DNA of 64,000 nucleotides. It comes from an uncultured Gammaproteobacteria bacterium (lineage in GTDB: Bacteria > Pseudomonadota > Gammaproteobacteria > Steroidobacterales > Foliamicaceae). Where the stretch lies: assembly GCA_951828235.1 (NCBI GenBank), contig OX639965.1, positions 951,191 to 1,015,190 on the forward strand, read 5' to 3'. The translations under genes and the position numbers were made by a program. Shown in pieces: positions 47,574-56,549 of this stretch. The stretch's first letter is position 1. Every line of letters begins with the position of its first letter. The notes under the pieces are model-generated. The model was not told the DNA's origin. It made no database searches and worked only from the letters and a program-made list of their open reading frames with translations.

Positions 47574-48326
47574 GGAAAGCACAGCCCGCGACCCGGAAAC
47601 CAGCAGCGCCGTATCGCTGCCGATCCCGAGAAACTTCGCCCCGTTACCGGCGTGCGTGCGGATCGCCTCCGGCGACCCCGCGAGCGTTCCCGGCGCCTTG
47701 CCCAGGGCCGCGATGTCCCTCAGGGCCTGGGCGATCACGGCCTGCACATCGGGATGACCCGGCTGGCCCAGGTAGCCCATGGATGCCGACAGGTCCGATG
47801 GTCCGACAAAAACCGAATCCACGCCGTCCACCGCTGCGATGGCCTTCAGGTTGTCTATCGCAGTAACGGTCTCCGCCTGCACGATAAGGCAAATCTGCTC
47901 CTCGGCCTGCCGGGCGTAATCCTCGATTTGCGTCCAGCGCGAGGCACGGGTAATCGAAGTGGCCAGGCCGCGGATGCCGCGCGGCGGGTAGCGCACGGAG
48001 GCAACCAGCCTCTCCGCCTGTTCCGCCGTGTCCACCATGGGGATCAGCAGGGACTGCACGCCCATGTCGAGGTAGCGCTTGATGCGAACCGGATCGTCGT
48101 CCGCCAGCCTCACGATGGCCGGCGTCCCGGTGCCTTCGATGGCCTGCAATTGCGCATAAATCGAGCGGAAATCGTCGGCCCCATGCTCGCCGTCGAGAAG
48201 CAGCCAGTCGAAACCGGCGCATGCACACAGTTCCGCGGCCACGGGGGACGCGAGAGCCAGCCACAGTCCAAATTGCACGCCGTCTTCACCCAGAGCGCGC
48301 TTGAATCCATTTTCAGGTAGCTTCAT
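47559..48326 (-). CDS. hpaI: HpcH/HpaI-family class II aldolase
   Basis: 255-residue metal-dependent pyruvate aldolase (citrate-lyase beta fold). Motifs: FGLWLALASPVAAELCA, DWLLLDGEHGADD, IVRLADDDPVRIKRYLDMGV, the metal-binding QAETVTAIDNL and VFVGPSDLSASMG. The 4-hydroxy-2-oxoheptanedioate aldolase role is suggested by the HpaH homologue 9 nt upstream on the same strand; 2-keto-3-deoxy sugar-acid aldolases share this fold. Start ATG 48326 follows GAGAGGGACG. Confidence 0.9.
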   Translation of the reverse strand: MKLPENGFKRALGEDGVQFGLWLALASPVAAELCACAGFDWLLLDGEHGADDFRSIYAQLQAIEGTGTPAIVRLADDDPVRIKRYLDMGVQSLLIPMVDTAEQAERLVASVRYPPRGIRGLATSITRASRWTQIEDYARQAEEQICLIVQAETVTAIDNLKAIAAVDGVDSVFVGPSDLSASMGYLGQPGHPDVQAVIAQALRDIAALGKAPGTLAGSPEAIRTHAGNGAKFLGIGSDTALLVSGSRAVLSSASG

Positions 48327-48335
48327 CGTCCCTCT

Positions 48336-49145
48336 CTATACGAATTGGCAGCCGATCCGGCCCAGGGGGCCGAAGTCTGCCAGAAAATCGTCCCCGGCGC
48401 GGGCCGCTACCGGCCGTGTAAACGACCCGCTCAGGATCACGTCGCCCGGCTGCAGGGCGATTCCGTGGGCGGCGAACCTGCGCGCCAGCCAGCAAACGCC
48501 GTTGGCCGGGTGCCCCATGACCGCAGCCGCCAGCCCGGTCTCTTCGATTTCACCGTTGCGGTACAGCAGGCCACCCGCCCAGGGCAGGTCCACCGCAGCA
48601 GGATCGAAGCCCCTGCGCCCCAACACCACACCCGCGGAAGCAGCGTTGTCGGCGATAGTATCCACAACGGTCCGGGTGCGGCCGGACTCGGGATCAAGCC
48701 GGTAGCTGCGCGCGGCGATCAACTCCAGGGACGGATAAACCAGTTCAGTGGCGGCAAGGACTTCCTCCACGGTCACTTCCAGGCCTTCAAGAGACTCCTT
48801 CAGTACGAAGGAGATCTCCACTTCCACCTTTGGATCGAGAAAACTCGCCGTCTCGATCTCTGCCCCGTCCTCGAAGAACATGTCGTCCAGCAGCGTCCCA
48901 TAGTCCGGCTCGTCGATGTTCATGGCCCGCTGCATGGCTTTGGAAGTCAGCCCGATCTTGCGCCCCCGGACCCGCGCGCCGCGGGCCAGCTTCATCTCTA
49001 TCCAGGCATCCTGCACGGCGTGCGCGTCGGCCATGTCCATTTCCGGGTAGTCAAAGGTAAGCGGGCGCACCTGCCGCCGTGTCCGTTCGGCCTTGTCGAA
49101 CCGCTGGGCGGCCCGCAGGATCTGTTCGGAAGTAAGTACCGGCAT
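48336..49145 (-). CDS. hpaH: 2-oxo-hept-3-ene-1,7-dioate hydratase (HpaH family)
   Basis: Hydratase of the meta-cleavage pathway for homoprotocatechuate, adding water to 2-oxohept-3-enedioate before HpaI cleaves it to pyruvate and succinic semialdehyde. 269 residues with VRGRKIGLTSKAMQRAMNID, DYGTLLDDMFF, metal ligands in KVEVEISFVLK and LSGSFTRPVAARAGD. The ring-cleavage and upstream hpa genes (hpaB-G) are absent from the window, so this MFS-hpaH-hpaI set may serve a different dicarboxylic oxo acid. Confidence 0.9.
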   Translation of the reverse strand: MPVLTSEQILRAAQRFDKAERTRRQVRPLTFDYPEMDMADAHAVQDAWIEMKLARGARVRGRKIGLTSKAMQRAMNIDEPDYGTLLDDMFFEDGAEIETASFLDPKVEVEISFVLKESLEGLEVTVEEVLAATELVYPSLELIAARSYRLDPESGRTRTVVDTIADNAASAGVVLGRRGFDPAAVDLPWAGGLLYRNGEIEETGLAAAVMGHPANGVCWLARRFAAHGIALQPGDVILSGSFTRPVAARAGDDFLADFGPLGRIGCQFV

Positions 49146-49151
49146 GGCCTG

Positions 49152-50606
49152 CTATCCGGACCCCGCACTCTGCACCAGGCGGTCCCGATCCCGCAATCCG
49201 GCCACGATTTCCGCGTGACGGGCCCGTGTCAGTTGAAAGGTGGACAGAACTGCAAAACCGGCCAGGCCCGTTACGGCGCAAAACATACCCGCATAAAGCG
49301 CCAGGTTGCTCACCACCTCGTAGCTGACGTCCACGCCGGACTTGACGTCCGGGAATCCCACCCGCTCAAGCATCCAGCCGGAGACAACCTTGCCCACGCC
49401 GCTGGCCAGTTTGTTGCCGAAAGTTATCAGTCCGAAAATCAGCGCCGTGCGCGACACGTTGCGCATGAACCGGTACTCGTCCGTGGTCTCCGAGAACATC
49501 ACCAGCGAGCAAATCATCAGCAATCCGGCGCCCAGACCCGCCAGCAGTTGAAAACCGAAAAGTACATTGCCCAGTTGGGCGCTGGCGTACTCAGGCAGCC
49601 AGCCCGCAAGAGTAAAGAACAAAGGCGCCACGTATGCCGTCAAGAGGACGCAGTATCCCGCCAGGTAGAGATACTTCGGCTCGGTCCGCGTCACGATGAA
49701 GCGGGCTCCGATGGCGGCGGCGAGCATTCCGTACGGAACGGCCTGCTGCCATGCCTGCATCTGCTCCGTGCTCAGGCCCCACAGGTAGGGTCCGAAGTGC
49801 AGATTCAGGGAGCGGAAACAGGAACCCATGGTGGTGGCCAGCAGCAGTCCGAAAAAAAGCGCGCGCGTGTTGCGCATCCTGAAAATCAGCTCGCTCCAGG
49901 CCCGCAGTGTCCCCATCCAGTCGAAACGGGTCTTCTTCGGGGGCGGCAGCCCACGCTCAAAGCGCCGGATATGCCGATAAGTTCCGGCCGAGGCGACCAC
50001 CATGAAAACCATCAGCGCAATGGCTGCAGCCGCGCCAAAAGGTGCATACGCGGCCGGGTTTTCCTGGCCCACGGGAAACGCCTCGGTTGTGCTGAAGAAC
50101 ACGCTGAAGGCCAGGTACAAAACGCCCAGATAGGCGAGCAGCCCCGCGACCTGCCGGTAAATGCCCATTTCCGCGCGGTCCGCCGGTCGAACGGCGACTT
50201 CGGCCGTCACCGCCGCTGACGGCGCGTCGAAGAATGTAAGCATCACGCGGGCGCCGACTGACATGACCAGCAACCAGAAAAACAAACCCTGCTGGGACAA
50301 TCCTGACGGAGGCGTAAATTGCAGGAAGAAGAACAGGCCCATCGGCAGGACCGATCCGAACATCATCGTGTGCCGGCGACCGAACCGGGCCCGCAGGCGG
50401 TCCGACCAGTCGCCGATGATGGGATCGGTCAAGGCATCCACCACCAGGCTGATGAAGATGGCCAGGCCCACCAGCCTGCCGTCCAGGCCCACCACCCGCT
50501 GATAGAAGAACAGCACGAACAACTCGAACACCACGAAAACCAGGTTGCCCACCGACCCGGTAAATCCGTGCAGTGCCTTGATGTGGAATGGTGCCCGCTC
50601 GTGCAT
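49152..50606 (-). CDS. MFS transporter of the GPH (glycoside-pentoside-hexuronide:cation) type
   Basis: 484-residue, twelve-helix symporter. The start ATG 50606 follows CGGAGTTGC; upstream in-frame codons are not conserved. Typical GPH features: VVDALTDPIIGDWSDRLRAR and RFGRRHTMMFGSVLP in the first half, SETTDEYRFMRNVSR and LITFGNKLASGVGKVVSGW in the second. First gene of the MFS-hpaH-hpaI operon (6- and 9-nt gaps), so it probably imports the substrate of those enzymes. Divergent from the DUF1838 gene, 58 bp between the starts. Confidence 0.87.
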   Translation of the reverse strand: MHERAPFHIKALHGFTGSVGNLVFVVFELFVLFFYQRVVGLDGRLVGLAIFISLVVDALTDPIIGDWSDRLRARFGRRHTMMFGSVLPMGLFFFLQFTPPSGLSQQGLFFWLLVMSVGARVMLTFFDAPSAAVTAEVAVRPADRAEMGIYRQVAGLLAYLGVLYLAFSVFFSTTEAFPVGQENPAAYAPFGAAAAIALMVFMVVASAGTYRHIRRFERGLPPPKKTRFDWMGTLRAWSELIFRMRNTRALFFGLLLATTMGSCFRSLNLHFGPYLWGLSTEQMQAWQQAVPYGMLAAAIGARFIVTRTEPKYLYLAGYCVLLTAYVAPLFFTLAGWLPEYASAQLGNVLFGFQLLAGLGAGLLMICSLVMFSETTDEYRFMRNVSRTALIFGLITFGNKLASGVGKVVSGWMLERVGFPDVKSGVDVSYEVVSNLALYAGMFCAVTGLAGFAVLSTFQLTRARHAEIVAGLRDRDRLVQSAGSG

Positions 50607-50664
50607 GCAACTCCGTCCTCGCGCCGCGCTACTATAAGGCCCATTCGAAACATAGGAAACGTCC

Positions 50665-51549
50665 ATGCCCGCATCCAACCGTGAACTGAACCGGCGCGAG
50701 CTGCTGGGAGTCTCGGCACTGGCCCTTACCGGGCTCGCCACCGCGGCCTGCGGCCCCGGCAGCGGCGAACCGGGAAGCGAAAGCGACGCTGCCCTCGGCG
50801 AAGGCTCGCCTTCCGGAGACCTGAGCGACGCATGGAGCGCCACTCCCGAGAGTGTTTTTCGCAACTTCGTTCGAGTGCGCGCGGACCTCAACGGCGGCGT
50901 TTCGCCCTGGTGGTGGAGCGGCGTCTACGTGGCGGTGACGCCGGATGACAACCCACGCGTGCTTTTCGCCGCCGAGGGTTGCGAGACCAAGCGCGTGAAA
51001 CGCCTGGACGAGAACCGCTACGAAATCTGGTCGAAGGTGATGACCGTTTTCAAGGACCCGGAAACCGGGGAAATCCTGAACGGCAGGGAATACCTCAATC
51101 CATTCACCGGCGAGGCGAACCAGGTCGAACCCAACGTGATCGGCTCGCACATGATTCTCGAACCGGACGAGCAGGGCCGCATTACCGAACGACCGGCGGC
51201 TGGCGGCCATTCCGCGGTGCTGGATCTCAGCTGGGCACGCAGCGGCGACAAGCTGCTGATGGTGGGCTCGCGGGACTATCCCGAAGAACGTCCAATACCC
51301 CTGGCGGAGTTCGGAACCACGGTGGTGGATGTTCCGGCGCTGAACGACCCGGGGCCCAGCCGCGTGGAGGCGGTTTTTTCGTCCGTCTACCTGGCACCCT
51401 GGCAACGCTTTCTGGCGATGCCCGAACAGCCGGGCCACGCTGTATGGCACGCGGTGGGGCGCAAGACGCATGGGTTCCACGAGTTGACACCCGCCTATCT
51501 CGCCGAAGCCGAACGCTACATTCCCGACGTGCTCGCGTGGGCGGACTAG
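50665..51549 (+). CDS. DUF1838 family Tat-exported lipoprotein
   Basis: 294 residues. The N-terminus carries twin arginines (NRRELLGVSALALTGLATAAC) and ends in a lipobox, so export by Tat with lipid anchoring is likely. After a Gly/Ser/Glu-rich linker, the DUF1838 region follows (PESVFRNFVRVRADLNGG, YEIWSKVMTVFKDPETGEIL, NPFTGEANQVEPN, LAPWQRFLAMPEQPGH). Function unknown. It shares a 58-bp divergent promoter with the MFS-hpaHI operon and may be regulated with it. Confidence 0.85.
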   Translation: MPASNRELNRRELLGVSALALTGLATAACGPGSGEPGSESDAALGEGSPSGDLSDAWSATPESVFRNFVRVRADLNGGVSPWWWSGVYVAVTPDDNPRVLFAAEGCETKRVKRLDENRYEIWSKVMTVFKDPETGEILNGREYLNPFTGEANQVEPNVIGSHMILEPDEQGRITERPAAGGHSAVLDLSWARSGDKLLMVGSRDYPEERPIPLAEFGTTVVDVPALNDPGPSRVEAVFSSVYLAPWQRFLAMPEQPGHAVWHAVGRKTHGFHELTPAYLAEAERYIPDVLAWAD

Positions 51550-51555
51550 CCTTCG

Positions 51556-51572
51556 CTCCCGTGTTACGGGAG
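51556..51572. terminator. Stem-loop between convergent DUF1838 and cysQ
   Basis: A perfect 7-bp hairpin CTCCCGT/ACGGGAG with loop GTT. It covers the last codons and stop of cysQ (51564) and begins 6 nt after the DUF1838 stop. No T-run follows, so any terminator activity would be weak or Rho-assisted. Confidence 0.4.
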
Positions 51573-52382
51573 GTACTGCAGCCAGTCTTGTGAGGGGTCG
51601 CCGCAGGCGATGAACGGCGGAACCCGGATGGAATCCTTGCCGTAAACCAGGGGGCGGCCGTCAAGATCGATCACGGCGCCGCCCGCGCATTGCAGCACAG
51701 CCTGACCGGCAGCCGTATCCCATTCCGAGATAGGCCCCATGCGCGGATAAACATCCGCTTCTCCGCGCGCGATCAGGCAGAATTTCAGCGAACTTGCAAT
51801 GGCTCGGCGGTCGATGACACCGAGGGCGCCCACGTAGAGTTCTACCGCCGAAGTGGGATGTGATCGGCTGGCAAGCACCCGCAAGGGCCGGGCGGGTGGC
51901 TGCCTGACGGAAATCGGCTGCGGGACTTTGGAGCCGGACGCGCAATAGAACGCGCCTCCGCCCTTGAAGCCGGAAAAAAACGCCCCCTTTGCCGGTGCGT
52001 CCACCACTCCCAGCACCGGTTCCCCGACACGAATCAGGGCGATGTTCACCGTGAATTCCTCGCCTCCGCGAATGAACTCCTTCGTTCCGTCCAGCGGGTC
52101 CACCAGCCAGTGCCAATCCCAATCGGAACGTTGTTTGCCGTGCTGTTCCGCGCCGGATTCCTCCGACAGCACCGGAATCCCGGGCGTGAGGCGTTCGAGA
52201 CCCGCAACGATGTGATCGTGCGCGGCCTGGTCGGCTTCGGTAACCGGGGTGCGATCCGCCTTGTAATCCACACCCAGGACATCCGAGCGGAACAGCTCGA
52301 GGATTCGGCGGCCGGCTTCCCTGGCCAGCCCGGTGACAGGCCCGATCAGGCCGGCCAGGTCCGGCGGTTCTGCGGGATCCAT
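51564..52382 (-). CDS. cysQ: 3'(2'),5'-bisphosphate nucleotidase, CysQ/inositol monophosphatase family
   Basis: 272-residue Li-sensitive phosphatase that removes the 3' phosphate of PAP, a by-product of sulfate assimilation. Metal-binding motifs: LSEESG, VDPLDGTKEFIRGGEEFTVN and the C-terminal SEWDTAAGQAVLQCAGG. The GTKEFI version is characteristic of CysQ rather than SuhB. ATG 52382 begins 7 nt after the rhlB stop, so the two may be co-transcribed. Convergent with the DUF1838 gene. Confidence 0.93.
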   Translation of the reverse strand: MDPAEPPDLAGLIGPVTGLAREAGRRILELFRSDVLGVDYKADRTPVTEADQAAHDHIVAGLERLTPGIPVLSEESGAEQHGKQRSDWDWHWLVDPLDGTKEFIRGGEEFTVNIALIRVGEPVLGVVDAPAKGAFFSGFKGGGAFYCASGSKVPQPISVRQPPARPLRVLASRSHPTSAVELYVGALGVIDRRAIASSLKFCLIARGEADVYPRMGPISEWDTAAGQAVLQCAGGAVIDLDGRPLVYGKDSIRVPPFIACGDPSQDWLQYLP

Positions 52383-52389
52383 GAATGGC

Positions 52390-53706
52390 CTAGCGGCGGC
52401 GACCGCGGCCGCCGCCAGCGCGCCCAGTCTTGCGGCGGTACGCCCTGGTAGAAGGCGCTTGCATGTACGGCGCCAGCATGTCCTTGTCGATCTGCCGGCG
52501 TTGAATCGAGTGGCCGATAAAGGTCTCGATTTCCGGCAGTGAGTAGGCGTAGTGTTCGCACGCAAAACTGACCGCATGGCCCATCTCGCCGGCCCGTGCC
52601 GTACGCCCGATACGGTGCACGTAGTCTTCCGGGTTCTGCGGCAGATCGTAGTTGAACACGTGGGACACGTCGGGCACATGCAAACCCCGGGATGCGACAT
52701 CGGTTGCGACCAGCACCGGAAGTTCGCCGTCGTGAAAGTTCTTGAGCATGCGCATGCGCTTGCTCTGAGGCACGTCGCCCGATATCGCCTGCGCGGTACC
52801 CGCCCACTTGTCAAGCCAGCGGGCCAGTTGGTCGGCCTCCCGGCGAGTATTGACGAATACCATGCTGCGCTCCACATCCTTGCGCGACAGCAGCGCAGCC
52901 AGCAGCGGCGCCTTTTCCTCGCTGGCCGGGTAGTAAAGCCATTGCTCCACTTCGTCGACCACCTTCTTGTCCGGCTCGATGCGTACGATCTCCGGCTCGT
53001 TCAAGTGCTGTGTCGCCAGCTCCAGCACCAGGTAGCCCAGCGTGGCGGAAAACAGCATGCTCAGGCGCTTCTCGCGCGGCGGCAAGCGGCGCATCACGTA
53101 ACGGATGTCGCGGATAAAACCGAGGTCGTACATACGGTCGGCCTCGTCGATCACGATCGCTTCCACCGCATCCAGGGTAAACACGCCCTGACGGTAGTAG
53201 TCCAGCAGCCTTCCGGGAGTGCCGATCAGCAGGTCCACGCCGCGGCCCAGGCGTTCGCGCTGCGACTTGTACGCCGCACCTCCGTACACCACCATCATGC
53301 TCAGGCCCGTGGCGCCTCCGAGCAGGACCGCGTCGCGCTCGATCTGCTGGGCCAGTTCGCGTGTCGGCGCCAGGACGACCGCGCGCGGCGCCGAAATATT
53401 GCTCCGCTTCGGCGAAGGATTTCCGAGCAGCCGGTCGAACAACGCCAGCAGAAACGCAGCCGTCTTGCCGGTGCCGGTCTGGGCCTGCCCGGCCACGTCG
53501 CGGCCGGCCATCAGCAACGGCAGGGCCATGGCCTGTATCGGTGTCAGCGTTTCGAAGCCGGCGCGCTTTATGCCCGCGCGCAAGGACGGCGGCAGCTCCA
53601 GCGAGTCGAAATAAACGGGTTCTTCGGACAATGTGCGGACTTTTACGACGTTGCGTATTTTAGTGTCCAGCCCCCTGCGGCACCAACCCGACGTGCAAAT
53701 TTTCAT
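52390..53706 (-). CDS. rhlB: DEAD-box ATP-dependent RNA helicase (RhlB type)
   Basis: RNA helicase, in gammaproteobacteria a degradosome partner. All motifs are seen: Q motif FETLTPIQAMALPLL, Walker A AQTGTGKTAAF, PTRELAQQ, TPGRLLDY, DEAD in IVIDEADRMYDLGF, SAT in LFSATL, VFVNTRREAD, ATDVASRGLHVPDV and HRIGRTARAG; a basic tail (GRAGGGRGRRR) ends it. The start is uncertain: ATG 53706 adds about 25 non-conserved residues, and a TTG near 53632 (LSEEPVYFDSLEL) is possible. Divergent from trxA, as in E. coli. Confidence 0.92.
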   Translation of the reverse strand: MKICTSGWCRRGLDTKIRNVVKVRTLSEEPVYFDSLELPPSLRAGIKRAGFETLTPIQAMALPLLMAGRDVAGQAQTGTGKTAAFLLALFDRLLGNPSPKRSNISAPRAVVLAPTRELAQQIERDAVLLGGATGLSMMVVYGGAAYKSQRERLGRGVDLLIGTPGRLLDYYRQGVFTLDAVEAIVIDEADRMYDLGFIRDIRYVMRRLPPREKRLSMLFSATLGYLVLELATQHLNEPEIVRIEPDKKVVDEVEQWLYYPASEEKAPLLAALLSRKDVERSMVFVNTRREADQLARWLDKWAGTAQAISGDVPQSKRMRMLKNFHDGELPVLVATDVASRGLHVPDVSHVFNYDLPQNPEDYVHRIGRTARAGEMGHAVSFACEHYAYSLPEIETFIGHSIQRRQIDKDMLAPYMQAPSTRAYRRKTGRAGGGRGRRR

Positions 53707-53878
53707 GTAGAATGACCGCTACGCCCGAGATCGTTCGGGGGCGCGTGGCCTTTCCAAGCTGCAGCAGCCGTTTTCGAACCATTCGCAGAGTACCGACGCG
53801 GGCCAGGATTTTTTCAGGCGAGGCGAGGGGCTTCGTCTATATATTTCTTCTCCATATGTGTCTCGAGGAGACCCTGAT

Positions 53879-54199
53879 ATGAGCGTTACCCAAGTAGCGG
53901 AAGACGATTTCCAGGCCAACGTGCTGGACAATGAAATCCCGGTACTGGTTGATTTCTGGGCGGAGTGGTGCGGTCCCTGCAAGATGATCGCGCCGGTTCT
54001 GGAGCAGATTTCGGACGAATACGAAGGGCGAATGCAGGTGGTCAAACTCAATGTCGACGAGGCCCAGCAGACCGCCTTTCGCTACAACGTGCGCAGCATT
54101 CCCACGCTGATACTGTTCAAGAACGGTCAGGTGGAAATGCAGGTTGTCGGCGCGCAGCCGCGGCAACAGATCACGAGGATGCTGGAAGAAAAACTGTGA
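53879..54199 (+). CDS. trxA: Thioredoxin
   Basis: 106-residue disulfide reductase. The active site is canonical ([15 protein letters not shown]) with cis-Pro in [16 protein letters not shown] 53879 follows GAGGAG at 9 nt, better than an in-frame upstream start at 53858. The last codon overlaps the proposed GTG start of rho, giving a trxA-rho operon divergent to rhlB, a conserved gammaproteobacterial order. Confidence 0.97.
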   Translation: MSVTQVAEDDFQANVLDNEIPVLVDFWAEWCGPCKMIAPVLEQISDEYEGRMQVVKLNVDEAQQTAFRYNVRSIPTLILFKNGQVEMQVVGAQPRQQITRMLEEKL

Positions 54200-55629
54200 G
54201 AAATTACGCCGGAAACCCGGGAAGACAGCGAGGCCGCGGGCCCCGTTCCCGAAACCCCAACGTTGCGCCGCGCGGGCGCCGCCGGGACCGCCGACATCAC
54301 GATGACGTAGGCGTCTTCACGGTCGAGGAGACCATCACCGACCAGCAACTGGAACAGCTCGGCCATGTGCTCAAGCTGGGCGAATTCAAGAAACTGCCGG
54401 TCGCCAAGGTGCTGGAGCAGGGAAGCCAGCTGGGGCTGGAAAGCCTCTCCCGGGCGCGCAAGCAGGACATCATCTTCTCCGTGCTCAAGGCTCACGCCGC
54501 GGAGGGCGCGTCGATCTACGCCGAAGGGGTACTGGAAATCCTTCAGGACGGCTTCGGGTTCCTGCGCTCCGCGGACGAGTCCTACCTGGCTGGGCCCGAC
54601 GACATCTACGTTGCCCCCGGGCAGATCCGCCGTTTCAACCTTCGCACCGGCGATACGCTGGCGGCGCTGGTTCGCCCGCCGCTGGACAACGAGCGCTACT
54701 TCGCGCTGCTGAAAGTCCACAAGATCAATTTCGAGCCGCCCGAGAATTCCCAGGGCAAGGTGCTGTTCGAGAATCTCACGCCGCTGTTCCCGCAGGAACG
54801 CTATTCACTGGAGCAGGGCAACGGCAGTACTGAGGACCTGACCTCGCGGATCATCGACATGGCTGCGCCGGTGGGCAAGGGCCAGCGCGGACTGATCGTG
54901 TCCCCGCCCAAGGCCGGAAAGACGATGCTGCTGCAAAACATCGCGCAGTCCATCGCCGCCAACTACCCGGAAACCTTCCTGATCGTCCTGCTGATCGACG
55001 AACGGCCCGAAGAGGTCACGGAAATGCAGCGCACGGTGCGCGGCGAAGTGGTCTCCAGCACGTTCGACGAGCCGGCCACAAGGCACGTGCAGGTGGCTGA
55101 AATGGTGCTCCACAAGGCCCGGCGACTGGCCGAACACCGGCGCGACGTGGTCATCCTGCTGGACTCGATCACCCGACTGGCGCGCGCCTACAACACCGTC
55201 ACTCCTTCCTCCGGGCGAGTGCTGTCCGGCGGCGTGGAAGCCAACGCGCTCCATCGGCCCAAGCGCTTTTTCGGCGCGGCTCGCAAGATCGAGGAAGGCG
55301 GCAGCCTGACGATTCTCGCCACCGCGCTGGTCGACACCGGCTCGAAGATGGACGAGGTGATTTACGAGGAATTCAAGGGCACCGGCAACTCGGAGATTCA
55401 CCTGGACCGGCGGATCTCGGAGAAACGGGTCTTCCCCGCAATCAATATCAATCGCTCCGGCACGCGGCGCGAAGACCTGATTACCGCAGACGACGAGATT
55501 CAGAAGATCTGGGTCCTGCGCAAGCTGCTCCACCCCATGGACGAACTGGCGGCCGCAGAGTTCCTCATCGACAAGATGCGCGACACCAAACGCAACAAGG
55601 CATTCTTCGAAACGATGAAAATGGGCTAG
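54196..55629 (+). CDS. rho: Transcription termination factor Rho with Arg/Gly-rich N-terminal extension
   Basis: Hexameric RNA helicase that ends transcription. The core is complete: [14 protein letters not shown] (N-terminal domain), [16 protein letters not shown] (cold-shock RNA-binding domain), Walker [16 protein letters not shown], Walker [19 protein letters not shown]-loop [20 protein letters not shown] and R-loop [12 protein letters not shown]. No ATG precedes the core; GTG 54196, overlapping the trxA stop (GTGA) with GGAAG upstream, is the best start and adds about 45 residues rich in Arg, Gly and Asn ([14 protein letters not shown]). E. coli Rho lacks this extension. Its stop codon lies in the CTAG at which an IS is inserted. 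Confidence 0.93.
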   Translation: MRNYAGNPGRQRGRGPRSRNPNVAPRGRRRDRRHHDDVGVFTVEETITDQQLEQLGHVLKLGEFKKLPVAKVLEQGSQLGLESLSRARKQDIIFSVLKAHAAEGASIYAEGVLEILQDGFGFLRSADESYLAGPDDIYVAPGQIRRFNLRTGDTLAALVRPPLDNERYFALLKVHKINFEPPENSQGKVLFENLTPLFPQERYSLEQGNGSTEDLTSRIIDMAAPVGKGQRGLIVSPPKAGKTMLLQNIAQSIAANYPETFLIVLLIDERPEEVTEMQRTVRGEVVSSTFDEPATRHVQVAEMVLHKARRLAEHRRDVVILLDSITRLARAYNTVTPSSGRVLSGGVEANALHRPKRFFGAARKIEEGGSLTILATALVDTGSKMDEVIYEEFKGTGNSEIHLDRRISEKRVFPAININRSGTRREDLITADDEIQKIWVLRKLLHPMDELAAAEFLIDKMRDTKRNKAFFETMKMG

Positions 55630-55637
55630 AGGCCATC

Positions 55638-56123
55638 TCATAAATATTTTTTGGCCAGGATCATGAACGCGGCGAGTTGGAGGAAGGCCAGGAAGTTTTC
55701 GGCATAGTATTCGAACCGGGTAATCAACCGGCGGTAGTTCTGCAGCCATGCGAACAGGCGTTCCACCTTCCAGCGCCGCTTGTAGCGTCGTAACGGGCGA
55801 CCGTCCTGGGTCTTCGGCTTCACGCGATTGCTCCTGTGCGGGGCGATCAGCGTCACGCCCAGCGCTTCGCACTCGCGGTCCAGCGGCTCGCTGTCGTAGG
55901 CTTTGTCGCCAATCAGTTTGTCGGGCCGGCCCTGGGTGGCGCTGGCGCGGATCAAGTCCCGCACGAATCGGGTTTCGTGCGGCGAAGCGCTGCCCGTGCA
56001 TACGGCGACAGGAAGACCGCCGCGGTCTGCAATCGCCATGACCTTGCAGCCCTTGCCCCGCTTGGTTTTGCCGACCCCGGCGCCCCCTTTTTGGCGGCGC
56101 TGAAACTGCCATCGATGAAACAC
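55638..56123 (-). CDS. IS5-family transposase, C-terminal frame (OrfB)
   Basis: 161 codons, overlapping OrfA by about 170 nt. The conserved part starts after the frameshift at GVGKTKRGKGCKVMAI and continues with LIGDKAYDSEPLDREC (second catalytic Asp) and RWKVERLFAWLQNYRRL (catalytic Glu) to the end MILAKKYL. All three acidic residues are present across the two frames, so the element may still be active if frameshifting occurs. Confidence 0.9.
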   Translation of the reverse strand: MFHRWQFQRRQKGGAGVGKTKRGKGCKVMAIADRGGLPVAVCTGSASPHETRFVRDLIRASATQGRPDKLIGDKAYDSEPLDRECEALGVTLIAPHRSNRVKPKTQDGRPLRRYKRRWKVERLFAWLQNYRRLITRFEYYAENFLAFLQLAAFMILAKKYL

Positions 56124-56416
56124 TCATCCAGCTTGACCTTGCCCCGCCGTTCAAGGTCCTGGGCCAGGGCGCGCAACAGCCGGTCCATGACGCCGGACCG
56201 ACGCCACTGCTGAAAGCGCCGGTGACAGGTCTGATACGGCGGATAACGGCCCGGCATCTCCGACCATTGCGCGCCAGTGCGCAAAATCCACAAGATCCCG
56301 TTGAGCACTTCGCGCGAGTCGCGCCAAGGACGACCCCGCCCATCGGCGCGCCGGGGCAACTCGGGAAGCAACGGTTCGATGAAGGCCCACTGGGCATCCG
56401 TGAGGTCTTGAGCCAT
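55952..56416 (-). CDS. IS5-family transposase, N-terminal frame (OrfA)
   Basis: 154 codons starting at ATG 56416 with MAQDLTDAQWAFIEPLLPEL, the DUF4096 N-terminal domain of IS5 transposases, then GRPWRDSREVLNGILWILRTG and the first catalytic Asp in LDECFIDGSFS. After KKGAPGS the frame departs from the family; a shift at the A-run AAAAAGGGGG (about 56088-56097) joins it to the second frame, giving a full DDE transposase. Confidence 0.9.
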   Translation of the reverse strand: MAQDLTDAQWAFIEPLLPELPRRADGRGRPWRDSREVLNGILWILRTGAQWSEMPGRYPPYQTCHRRFQQWRRSGVMDRLLRALAQDLERRGKVKLDECFIDGSFSAAKKGAPGSAKPSGARAARSWRLQTAAVFLSPYARAALRRTKPDSCGT

Positions 56417-56549
56417 GAGAATCTCCGACTATCCGCATAATCGGGTTCAACAAAGTAACATAAACTGTTGTATTTATGAGATGACCTCTAGCCACGCCCG
56501 AAACAGCAAGTATTCCGACCAGGCGTATTCGAATGGTCCTCATTGAGGC

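Larger units (their letters stand above)
55630..56487 (-). mobile_element. IS5-family insertion sequence (858 bp)
   Basis: Terminal inverted repeats AGGCCATCTCATAAAT (55630-55645) and ATTTATGAGATGACCT (56472-56487) match at 15 of 16 positions. CTAG flanks both ends (55626-55629 and 56488-56491), the likely target duplication. It encodes a transposase in two overlapping frames, normal for IS427-like elements in the IS5 family. The left CTAG contains the rho stop TAG, so rho is not altered, but the element separates rho from the downstream DUF1538 operon. Confidence 0.9.

Noticed and set aside
55638..56416. Transposase broken by a frameshift (pseudogene)
   Set aside because: Two overlapping frames joined at an A-run is the normal organisation of IS427-type IS5 elements, and all three acidic residues are kept.
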